Source: Dermatophagoides farinae (taxonomy: Eukaryota; Arthropoda; Arachnida; Sarcoptiformes; Pyroglyphidae). From it: 64,000 nt of DNA. Position numbers and translations under genes: made by a program. Below are positions 36,963 through 47,958 of the stretch, piece by piece (positions within the stretch are counted from its first letter, which is position 1; each line of letters begins with the position of its first letter). The notes under the pieces are model-generated. The model had not been told where the DNA came from. It did not search any database and was given only the letters and a program-made list of their open reading frames with translations. The stretch covers positions 1,922,001-1,986,000 of the forward strand of contig NC_134681.1 of the NCBI RefSeq assembly GCF_024713945.1, read 5' to 3'.

Positions 36963-38466
36963 TTCAATTATCATATATATAACGCCCACACACAAACCAA
37001 TTTGTCTATTAGAGACAACAATAGTAGAAGCAGCTCGTATTTACATTACATAACTAATCATATAATAAAAATATTAATATATTGGGTTACAATGAACTTT
37101 ATTTTTCGTTGGTTATAGTATGGTTGTTTGAAAAAAAAATGAATAAAATTTTTGTTCATTAAGTTTTTTATTTTTAGTTTCACTTCGATTCAATTCTTTC
37201 TTTTTTTTCTGTCGTTTATTATATAAACAACAACACAAGTAAATTTTCTTCTTGTTCATTTATAGCATCATATGATTTTTTTTTTTGATTTTTTTTGTTC
37301 ACCATAATAAAATCATCATATGTGAAAACATATATATAAACAAAAAGCGAGTTATAAATGTTGCTATAAATGAAAGTGGTAGTGAGAGAGAGAAAGAAAA
37401 GCATGTGACTTTTGTGTGATGTTTTGTGAACATAGAAAAAAAAACAAAGATCCACAGACATACAGAGATTGCATTATTGTAATTAAACTATTCACAGCTA
37501 GAAATAATAAACGCGCACATAAACAAAACACATACAGCGGGGAGAGAGAGAGAGAGAAAGAAATTCTACAAGTTCCAGACTAAACAACAACGACCAACAA
37601 CAACAAAAAAAAAACACGTAAAAACAAATAAATAGAAAAAAAAGTCTGGAAAAAAAACTACCAGAAGAAGAAGAAAAAGAAAAAAAATGTCGACAAAAAA
37701 CATCAGTCTAAACAACAACAACAACAACAACAACACGTGAAAAACAACAACAAAAAAATTTTTTTTTTTTTTGCCGATAAATAACAACCAGAAAAAAAAA
37801 GAAATTAATAATATAGCATCAGCGGCATTTGTCTGGAAGCAGCAGCAGCAGCAGCAGCAGTATCAGCAACTACAACCAGCAATGTTAAAATAATGCATCT
37901 ACTGAAACTTTTTTTTTGCGTTAAAAGTGAAATGAAAATATTCAACACGCCATATATATCACCACCACCACCACCACCACGACCACCATCATTATCAATT
38001 ACATCAGACAAGGACATTGATTATCATCATCATTTGTGCTGTTATGATTTTTGTTTGTTTGTTTTTTTTCGTTTCGTTTCGTTTCGTTTTCATCAAAAAA
38101 AATTTTTCTCTTGTCCATGGACACATTTTGAATTTGATCATCATGATCATCATCATTATTATCATGATGATGTAGGAGCATTCTCATTCATTCATTTTCT
38201 TCTTAGATTCAATTTTATTTTATATATCCTACTACATATATTAACCCAAAAAATGTTAATATATGTGTGTGTGTGTGTGTTCGTTGGTGTGATTTATGTA
38301 AACTTGTTAGCCCATTTTATTAAGCAACAAATTGATTATGATGATGATGATGTGATCATTATGGAGCAAACTCGAAAATAAAAAAAAAAATTATAACATT
38401 CCGAAAGCAGCAGCTAAGCAGAAGTAGTATATTGAAAAAATGTGCATGATGTGTGTGTATGCGACT

Positions 38467-38468
38467 GA

Positions 38469-38503
<35 letters not shown>
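38467..38503. repeat. (CT)n microsatellite
   Basis: CT repeat with one interruption (CTCTCTCCTCTC), followed by ATG-type sequence. Confidence 0.9.
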
Positions 38504-38506
<3 letters not shown>

Positions 38507-39817
38507 GGCATGATGATGACATGACGCAATCCATATATCACCAGAAAAAAACAAATCAAACAAAACAATTCTGAATAAACAAAAACCTGGTTTTTTTCTG
38601 GTTATTGGTATTTTATTCTTCTTTTACTTTTTATTTCTTCAACATTGTTTTTCAACAACAACAACAACAATAAAAAACAATCCTTGTCTATTCAAAAACA
38701 TTGGAAAAAAATTTGTTGAATTTTTTTTCGTTTGTGTGTGTGTGTGTGTGTGGGCGTTCTTGATGCTTTTTCCAATTAAAATATGTGCGTATGCGTATGT
38801 GATGTAATTCAAGTTTTTTCTTATATATCAAATTTAATTTATTTTTTCTCTCTGTGTGTCTGTGTGAGTGTGACAAAAAATTTTTTTTTTTATTTCAATT
38901 CCATTATTCCACCAGAATCATTTCGGTTTTGATCATTCGTCGCCAATCACTCTGATCATTATCATCACCAATCATCCATACATCCATCCATCCATCGATA
39001 TTATATTGAATTTTGAATAAATTTTTCATCGTTGTCAATCTAAAAAAAAACAATGGCCAATAAAAGTACCATTGTTGTGTCATTATTATAATTATAACAT
39101 GTAACAAACAGGTAAATGTTCATTCATTCATTTTGATTGTAAATTCTTTTTTTTCCCTAGATTTTTTTTCCCAATTATTTTTTTGTTTGTTGAAAATGTT
39201 TTTTTTTCTCTCTCTCTCTATCTGTCTCCCGCCATTATTGTCAACAACAATGATTTAGCAGAAAAAGAAACAAAAATTTAATCTAAAAACCTGAATTTGT
39301 ATCACATATGAATGAATTGACATTCAGACAATTGCAATTGACACTTCATGACACCTGTATAACAATTTATTTTTTCTTGTTTATTCTGCGCAACATTGTA
39401 ATAAAAACCACAATCAAATCAAAAAAAAAGGTCATTGACAAAGTTCAATCAGTAGCGCCATATATATATGTTTTAAAAAAAATAACTTGATGATACAATG
39501 GATGGATGGTATAATGGATTGTAATTCAAGTTTTCAGCATTTTTTGTTGTTGTTGTTGTTGTTGTTGTAGAATGAGTGAGAAAACCTGACCATTATTGAG
39601 AATTAGAAATAAAAAAAAAAATTTTTATATATATCAAATCAAACTATTAATGGGAGGTTTATTTATCATCTAACCCTGAGTGAGTGTGTGTGTGTGTATG
39701 TGTAATTTATCCATCCATCCATCCATCCATCCATCTATCTGTCTATCACACATTGTTGTCTATGATGGTGCTTGTATACTACCAGTTATACTTTGTTAAT
39801 AATAAAAAAAAATGATG

Positions 39818-39855
<38 letters not shown>

Positions 39856-40416
39856 AGAGAAAGATGAGTTCATATCAAGTCGGCAAAAACCGTTTTGTTG
39901 TTGGTAGACTTATACATACACACAAACACACACATATGCTTGTGACCTGTGAGTGTGAGTTCAAGTCTTTTTTTTTTTCTTTGAACCAGTGGTAAAAATC
40001 AAGAAAAACGTTGACGTTGACTGTATTATATATTGTATATGTTTTTGGGCGATGATTTTTGTTTTTGTTTTTTGTTTTTTTGTTTTTTTTTCCGTGGTCA
40101 AAAACAATTGACCAATCGATTTTATTGATAACGAAAAAAAAATTAGTAATCAATTAAACGATCAATCATTAACGAGGTAAGTGGCATTTGATTTTGAAAA
40201 AAAAAATTGACATTTCAAAAAAAAACATGAAAATTCTTTTGCCAATATGAAAAGTGTGCAATAAAATACTCTGCTTGAATTCTTCGAGAATTTCAAATGT
40301 TTTAAATTCTTTTTTCACCTTCTCTCTCTCTCTTTGTTCTTTATTCAATCAACAAAAAAAATTTTTTTTTTTGCGTGCTTTGAATCGAATTAAATGAGAG
40401 AATTATTCTTGTTTCG

Positions 40417-40418
<2 letters not shown>

Positions 40419-40447
<29 letters not shown>
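40419..40447. repeat. (CA)n microsatellite
   Basis: About 14 CA units upstream of the sestrin gene. Confidence 0.9.
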
Positions 40448-40449
<2 letters not shown>

Positions 40450-42792
40450 TCATCACCGTTGATCACAAGACTAAATGAATTCTGTCATGGCGTCAAAAAA
40501 AAAAAAAAATGTCATTTGTCACGAACAACAAAGCGAACAAACGGATTTAGTTGGAAAAAAAATTAAAATGAAAGAAAATAACAGAATTATGAAATAATAA
40601 ACTGAGTACTTTCAACCTTTTGATTTATATATTATATTTATATTTAAATCCACATTTCACATTGACGCCTACTGCTGCTGTTGCTGCTTCTGTTTCTGCT
40701 GTTGCTTGAATCCTACGCGTTTTTTCCCTCAAAATGACTATATTGTTTAGATGTGGAAAAATGTAACGATTATGAAATAATTCTGTTCACATGAATCAGA
40801 CGAAAGAAAAAAAAAATTTTCTTTTTTCTCTGCTCAAGTAGCTCATTTTGTTCTTTCTTTTTTTTTTGGTTTCTTTCATCTTCATCTTTTGTTTCCAAAT
40901 TTTCCCTGTTTTTAACGTTTTTTTTTTTGGTATTAGAAATTTGAAACTAAATGTGTCGGTGGTGGTGGTGGTGGATTATTAACGAGAATTTAAAAAAGAG
41001 AACAAATGAAAGTACATCTCTACTTATTTTTTTTTTGCTTGTTCCAATTTTCTTTTTTTTTTAATTCCGGAAAAAAAATTAGAATCTAGTTGTCGGTGGT
41101 TTTTCTTTTTTGGTGGAATTATTATATTTTGACATTGACATTTTAACAAGAATTGAATTGTTGTTTCAATTAATTTTTTTCGTTTTGTTTTTCTTTCATC
41201 TTGTTTTTCTTTGTTCGATTATTATTATTGATTTGGTGATTATTTGATTGTGAATAAATGATGATGATGATGATGAAAATTATTATTATTCTCTGATTCT
41301 CGTTTGACGTAAATGCATTCATATTTTTTTTTGTACATTTTTATTAATTCTTCTTTAATGATTAAATCACGAGGCAATTGCTTTTTTTTTCTTTCTTTTC
41401 AAGTTCCGAAAAAAATGTGTGTGTGTGCGTGTTTTTCTATGGTCGATTCTTCGATTCGAGCACTACAGTGTGTACAGAATCCGGCCAAACCAAACCAAAA
41501 AAAAGTACATTTTCAAATGGAGAATATAAAAAAAATGAATGAGGGTGGTGTTTTTTTTTCTCTCTCTCTTTTTTCGTTGTTTTTAAAGATAAATTTCTTA
41601 ATCAACAATGTGTGTGTGTGTGTCTGTGTGTGCATGTTTGTTTCGATGATCAAATCAAATCATCATTCATTCATTCATTCATTTGTGGTGCGATCGTACG
41701 TACGTTTAATCAAATTTTGATTTTTTTTTCAATCAATTTGGTTGGGTGTTTAGTTTTGTTGTTGTTGTTGTTGTTGTTGTTACATTATATGGTGTGGATA
41801 GCAACAGCCGCCGTATCATCATCATCATCATCAACGCCACTTTGACCATTTTAATTATTGATAAAATTATCAAAAAAAAAGAGAAAAAATCTGATGATAT
41901 GTAAGAAAATGCACAGATAACATAAGTGCAATACTTTGGATTTTGATATTATTACCATAATATAATCTCTAACGATAATGATGATGATGATGACAACAGA
42001 GTGAGTAGAAAAAAAAACACCGCACACACACAACATGTTTACAAGCTGATGATTTATGTTTCTATACACATGAAAAAATTCTTGTTGCCAATGGCACATT
42101 TTTTTCCATACTTTAGCTGAGTAGAATTTCAAATTTTAAAATTTAAAATTTAATTAGCTGTTTTCTATGGTTTTTTGTTTGTGGCCAAAAAAAAAAAAAA
42201 AAATTTTTGGTTCACAACCGGACCAATGACAGATGTTCATTTTAATCATAAATGATGTATTTGAATGAATTTCGATTGGATGGATATCGATCGATGTAGC
42301 ATTTATTTATTTTTTCATTTTGGTTGTTTTTTTTTTAAACAACACGGATAGGATTTATATGATGATGATTAAAGTATCAAATGCCAAACACCATAGACAA
42401 GAGACCACTGTAAATGTAGTTTTTTGTTTTGTTTTGGCTGGTTGATTGCCCATTTTTTTTCTCTCTCTCTCTCTCTCATTATGATCGATAATGGCAAACA
42501 TTTTGTTTGTTGATTGCTCATTGTTTTTAATAAAAATAGACTAAAAATGAATTTAAATTTTCATTTGAAAAAAAAACTTGATTTTGATTTTCGTGCCGAT
42601 TGATTTTTTTTTTCACATTGTTTTCTCATCCATACAGCAACAGGTTACACCGTTAATTTTATGTGGTGGTCATTTTTTTTCTTGTTTGGTCAAAAAAAAA
42701 ATTCATTCAATTTTCGTTTATAACAATGTAATACGGATGATTTAATGTTTGTGAATTTAGTGGATAAAAACAAAAATAAAAAGCAAGACAAA

Positions 42793-44468
42793 ATGTCGAA
42801 TAAATATCGTCAGGTTTGTAGGGGAAAATGAAAATTTTTTGAAATTTTTTTGAAATTGTTGAAATTTTCATTTCATTTCATTTTCAGCAACAAAAAGAAG
42901 ATTATCTAGAGAAAACATTCACCGAATATATTGGCTGTCATCCAACATACACTATACCATTGATACGTGCACATAATTTCATAATGCGTGATATTGGTCC
43001 AATCAATCCAGCTGTTCGATATTATGTGGCCATTATGGCCGCATCAAGACATCGTTGTTCATATTTAGTACATTTTTTGCGTAAACAATTTTTAATCATT
43101 GGTGGTGATGCTGATTGGCTGAAAGGACTGGAATATGCACCGATCAAATTACAATCATTAAATACTATCAATAAAATTCTTGCACATCAACCATGGTTAT
43201 TGAAAACTACCCATATACAGGTATTATTTGGTCAGGTAAATGATTTGTGATGATTTTTGTTTTCATTGATTGTGATCGATAATCGATAAAAATTAATTAA
43301 TTGATTATCATTATTATTTGTAGAGTTTAACAAAAAATATCAATTCATGGACATTACCAGAATTAACGCATGCAATTATTATAATGGCACATTTTCATTC
43401 ATTATGTTCATTGGCATTTGGTTGTCGTTTTGGTTATGAACCACCTGAATGTAATGGAGAAGAAGATGGTGAATATGAAGAGATTGAAATTGAAGAATTA
43501 CGTTTTGATGGTGATAGTGGTAGTAGTACTATTAAAAAAATTGTCAAACGTAGTCCAGCATCACGTTTGATTGTTGAACGTTGTCGCCAATTGGAACAGG
43601 AAGATGCAAATTTAGCAAAAATAATGAATTCATTTACATTGGCTACGGCTGCTACAAGTGGTGCCGGAAAAAGGAAACATAACAAATATCATCATAATAA
43701 TAATAAATCATCATCAAATACGGTTACAACAGAAACGATTACAAAACATAATGATAATGATAATAATGATGGAACATCTGGATCAAATAGTACAACGAAA
43801 ATTGATTCAAAACCAATGATCACTGTTCTTGATAATGGTGAATTCAAACCGAATACATGGTCTGAAGATGAATGGCAAAAACATAATTTCAATGTTTATA
43901 TTGATGATCCAGAATTTGTTTATATTGATTTTGCTAAACGTGGCCGTACATCAGAATCATCAACATATCGTATACAGGATTATCAATGGGATGATCAAGG
44001 CTATAGCCTTTCTAATTATCTTTATCCAGATGTAGCTAGTTTTTTGGATGAAAAATTTAAAGTTGGTTATAATCTAACCTATTATACGTAAGTAAATGTA
44101 AAAATGAATGATTTAAAATAATGAATTTATATTTTCTTTTTGACAGGCTTGGTCCAAAAACCAACATTGATACATCGCCATTTCGTCGTGCTGTTTGGAA
44201 TTATATACAAAGTATATATGGTATACGTCATGATGATTATAATTATCGTGAAGTAAACATTTTACTTGAACGACAACTTAAATGTTATATAAAACATTTA
44301 GCTTGTTTTCCACAATTAACATCTAGACATGATTTCCGTTCCGTAATGAAAGGTTTTCGTGCATCGGAAAAAGTTCATGTTATCATAATGGTTGCTGAAG
44401 CTCGTTTACAGGCAGAAATTCTATATGCAATGCGTACTTTGATGGAATATATGAAATTATCAGCTTAA
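42793..44468 (+). CDS. Sesn: Sestrin (leucine-sensing inhibitor of GATOR2-mTORC1)
   Basis: Sestrins are stress-induced proteins that bind GATOR2 to restrain mTORC1 when leucine is low, and that carry an alkylhydroperoxidase-like fold. Exons 42793-42813, 42888-43235, 43324-44087 and 44147-44468 join in phase to 484 residues; introns are 74, 88 and 59 bp (donors GTTTGT, GTAAAT, GTAAGT). The N-terminal domain has HPTYTIPLIRAHN and YVAIMAASRHRCSYLV, with the redox cysteine (C64, position 125 of human SESN2 by my alignment). The C-terminal domain has YSLSNYLYPD, LTYYTLGPKTNIDTSPFRRA and FRASEKVHV. A low-complexity Asn/Ser/Thr loop (about 43637-43820) and an acidic loop (EEDGEYEEIEIEE) join the halves. 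The N-terminus is about 60 residues shorter than human SESN2; an in-frame ATG at 42745 or an upstream exon could extend it. Leucine-pocket Thr, Arg and Glu residues are kept, but the lid Trp is Met445. Confidence 0.95.
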
Positions 44469-44807
44469 TATTAGAAAAAACAAAACAAAACACACACACA
44501 TACACATTGTTCTCCTTCTTCTTCGTTGCCGTTCGTTGTTATTGTCCACCTTTTTTGTTGTTGTTGTTGTTGTTGTCACAATCGAATTTCATAATTCAAT
44601 CTATAATCAATTCGTTGATTGATTGCCATGTTTGATGTTCTCATATTCATATTATCTCATTCTTTATCCACAATTATTGTACACCCACCCACACACATAC
44701 ACACACACCCACATACAGACAGACAGACTGTATTCATTTGCTTATTGTTTTCTTGATTTTGTGATATTTAAAAAAAATGACGATTAATTATCCTTTTTGT
44801 TATTTAA

Positions 44808-44813
44808 AATAAA
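44808..44813 (+). terminator. Sestrin polyadenylation signal
   Basis: AATAAA lies about 340 bases after the sestrin stop codon (TAA, 44466-44468). The intervening 3' UTR contains GTT and CA repeats. Confidence 0.55.
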
Positions 44814-44876
44814 AACTTGATCTAATCATTGTCAGAAAAAAAAGAATGAAATTCAAATAGTTTTATTCTCCGTTAA

Positions 44877-44990
44877 CAGATGGCACATATTGTTATGAAA
44901 TAAACAACAAAAAACCGTTGTTGCCATCTATCGATAAATATGTAAACAAATTGTAGGTTTTTTTCAAAAACCGACAGATGGTGCTATAAA
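44877..44990. promoter_or_regulatory. Compact promoter/insulator-like block downstream of sestrin
   Basis: Within 114 bases there are three AGATGG-type motifs: CAGATGGCAC at 44877, TAGATGGCAA on the minus strand at 44921-44930, and CAGATGGTGC at 44975. There is also a DREF-type TATCGATA at 44929-44936 and a TATAAA at 44985-44990. The first and third motifs are in the same orientation, about 98 bp apart. The segment is free of microsatellites, unlike its surroundings. A role as promoter or boundary is inference. Confidence 0.35.
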
Positions 44991-44999
44991 ATTCAAAAT

Positions 45000-46140
45000 G
45001 AAAAATAAAATGACCATTTTTCGACAAAAAAAAAAAAAAATGAAAAAAAAACTCGCGTTAAACATCCACAATCCACACATCATCAATCGGTTTATTCGGT
45101 TGTGGAGAAGATAACCCCCAAAAGAACAAAAGAAGGAGAAAAATCTAAACAGAAAAAGAGTGATTTGACAAGATCGATTTTTGTTTTTCTACCATACAAA
45201 TGACATTATACTATTTTGGTTCATTTATTCAAAGAAGAAGAAGATGATGAAAAAAAAACGATTTTCGACACGTGGCCTATACAATTGCAAACACACACAC
45301 ACACTCACACTAAAGTTTAAAATCAAAAATCACATAGATTCACTGATTACCGCCATCATCATCATCATCATCATCATGATCATCAACACTATTCGATGAT
45401 GATGATGATGATGATTGTCTTTTGATTTTCTATCAGTTTGGATTTGGATTTGAATGTTGAAAAAAAAACTTGATACTTACTAAATACTTGATACACAACA
45501 AAAAAAAATGTCACATATCACATAATACACATTGCACATATTCATCCTCATTTCATTATTGTCAACAAGATCTATAATGATGATGATGATGATGGCGGTA
45601 ATGGTGGGGGTTGTTGTTATTGTTGTTGTTGTAGTCAATGTCACATCATCATTCAACATCAGAATTTTGTTAAATGTTGTTGTTACACACACACACACAC
45701 AGAGACCATTTTACACTTTTGATTTGGCTATTTATCGGTATATATACCGTCATCATTGTCATTGAATGTCATTTATTTTTGAAAATTTTTCGGTACCCAA
45801 ATATTTCTTATTTGCTTTTTCTCTTACGTTTTGGCTGATGGACGGTGTGTGTGTGTGTGTGTGTGTGTAAATGATACGATCGTGTGCCATTGCAAACATC
45901 AATGTAAACGAACGAACGTATGAACGATCAAAAATGATGGTGTACCAGTATTTAATAGTCAACATTTGTGCAAGACAGAAAAAAAAACAGTGACACGTGA
46001 CTTGGATCATCAAAAAAAAAACGAGAGAATCCGATTCATATAGAAAAAAAATGAAAAGATTCATAGAATATAAATTGTAAATGAATACAATGAATGTTTT
46101 CGCACCCATCCATCCATCCATCGTAGTCATCGTCATCGTC
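45000..46140. other. Non-coding region, no gene recognised
   Basis: Holds ATG/CAT repeats around 45355-45412 and 45571-45595, a GTT-rich stretch (45610-45640), CA and TG tracts, and ordinary AT-rich sequence. Reading frames here are repeat-derived. Confidence 0.6.
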
Positions 46141-46146
46141 ATTTTT

Positions 46147-46395
46147 TTCTCCCTTCAACCAACCAACCAACCAACCATCCAAGTGAAAATCCATTGATTT
46201 CTAAAGAAAATTGAAACACAAACACACACACACACACCGGCCAAACGACCAACGAAAAAAACGGTTGAATTCATTTCTCATTATCAAAATGCACATTGAT
46301 CGATTTCAAATGATTCAACGCAATCATCATCATCATCATCATCGTTGGTATTATCAAGAATTAAAAATCACAAAAAATCAATGAAAACAAATCAA
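46147..46395 (+). other. Possible first exon of a downstream gene
   Basis: This fairly non-repetitive stretch ends in ATCAAG followed by GTACGT, a good splice donor at 46396. It contains a 31-codon reading frame from ATG 46289 (MHIDRFQMIQRN, six His, RWYYQELKITKNQ) ending at TGA 46382-46384. That stop overlaps a second ATG at 46381 that reads into the donor (MKTNQ). This could be a 5' UTR with an upstream reading frame, or the start of a protein. No downstream exon is recognised within the window. Confidence 0.3.
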
Positions 46396-47230
46396 GGTAC
46401 GTTAATCTTAATATCGTTGCGCAAGCGATCGAATTCAAAATGAATTTTGAAAAGTTTTGGCTATTTTTTTTCTTTGGTCATAATAACAACAACAACAACA
46501 ACAACAAAAATCGGATTCTTTTGCCCCTTGAATAACTTTATTTTTTTTCTCTATATTTCAACGACCATAATTCTATTGACTCTATGTTTCTAGAGGAACA
46601 TGATGATGGCACATGGCACATGTGTGTGCGTTTATGGCAACAATAGCCCATCCGATTCATTTATACATCCTAACAATATTACCCGCCTGCCCCCCTTCAC
46701 CAGTATTCGTCCCTTTTTTTTTGTTCTATCATCTAACTGTTCACTTGTCAACCTTATCTATCTGTAACCAGAAATCACCCAAAAATCAGTTGAGAGAAAG
46801 AAAAAGAGAGAGAGAGTGAAAAAAATTGCAATGAATAACTTTGAATTGAAATGTGTAAAAAAAAAACAATAAATGTACACTTGCAACATACATAGACTGA
46901 ATTTTTGTTTTTCTGTTTCTTTTTCAAACAACAACAACAACAACGAAAAAACTTTTATTCTTCATGTATTCCGTTTCCACCGCCACCGCCACCACCACCA
47001 CCACACCACACTACCACCATCGCTGAACATGAAAAAAAATATTTATTACTCACACACACATATAATTAATGTTCACCAAGTGTGTGTGTGTGTGTACTGA
47101 ACACAAAAACAAAAACAAAGCAAAAAAAAAATGCTTGAAATGAGATTCAGTCATCAATCTCTTGCACTCTGTTTTTTTGTCTTTTTTTTTGGTTTCATTT
47201 TTGAAACTAAAAAAAAAATTTAGTTCTTTT

Positions 47231-47250
47231 GATGGCGCTGGTGGCGCTAG
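47231..47250 (+). promoter_or_regulatory. Tandem CTCF-like motifs
   Basis: GATGGCGCT and GGTGGCGCT lie head to tail, both close to the GGTGGCGCT/AGATGGCGC core of arthropod CTCF sites. They stand between an AT-rich stretch and a TG tract and are unusually GC-rich for the neighbourhood. Confidence 0.35.
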
Positions 47251-47895
47251 TTGAGTGTGTGTGTGTGTGTGTGTGTGCACATTATTATGGTATTGGTGGA
47301 CAATTTCAAACCGATCAAAATCCATCCCGACTATCTAGCTATCCATTTATCCATTTATCTACTTACTAACTTAATTGAATCAAAGGAAATGGAAACTCTG
47401 CCATATAAAAATTGTCATTTTTTTTCTTTGATTTCATTTCCATAATTTATTTTGATATTTTATTGTCAAACAAGCATACAGACCGAATGAATTACGGAAA
47501 TGTTTTGCACACACACACACACACACACACATTGTGGGCTTGATAGGTTTTTTTTTTGGTTTAAGCGAGCCTGGTGATTTTTAAAATGCTTGACTCGATT
47601 TTTTTTCTATCGTATGTGTGCAGTTTGACAATTTCATTTTTTTGGATATCTTTTTTTTTTTTTGGTTGGTTTTTGTTGTTACAGTAGACAATTCGGATAT
47701 GATGTCCGTGTGTTTGTGTTTGTATTCTGGTTATATAATATTTGTATGTCGCGTGTTTTGTATTTCCGTTTTTTTTTTGTTGATTTGTATGTATGTTTTT
47801 TTTTCTTCAACTTATTTCCGTTCACAGTTTCAGTTTTCACACTGACACACACACACACACACATAGAGAGAGAATTGAGTCGAATTGAGTGGTTG

Positions 47896-47898
<3 letters not shown>

Positions 47899-47954
<56 letters not shown>
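47899..47954. repeat. (GA)n microsatellite, the longest in the window
   Basis: 28 uninterrupted GA units, preceded by ATTGAGTCGAATTGAGT and followed by TAGATT. Confidence 0.95.

Positions 47955-47958
<4 letters not shown>

Larger units (their letters stand above)
36581..42792. other. Intergenic region between plexin and sestrin
   Basis: Mostly microsatellite and A/T runs. From about 37480 to 37920 there is a stretch of CAA repeats, two related blocks with AACAAC...ACACGT and a GCA/CAG run, which resembles an arthropod 5' UTR and could belong to a distal sestrin first exon. The reading frame starting at 37893 (Pro-rich, then His-rich) has no family resemblance. No other gene is seen. Confidence 0.6.

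Noticed and set aside
37893-38381. 162-codon frame with Pro and His runs upstream of sestrin
   Set aside because: Pro comes from (CCA)n and His from (CAT)n; the tail is TG-repeat Cys-Val. No acceptor/donor pair links it convincingly to sestrin, so I did not call it coding.
42630-42650. Six-base 'micro-exon' CAACAG between a CATACAG acceptor and GTTACA donor
   Set aside because: Too short to test by eye and the donor is weak; nothing in the protein requires it.
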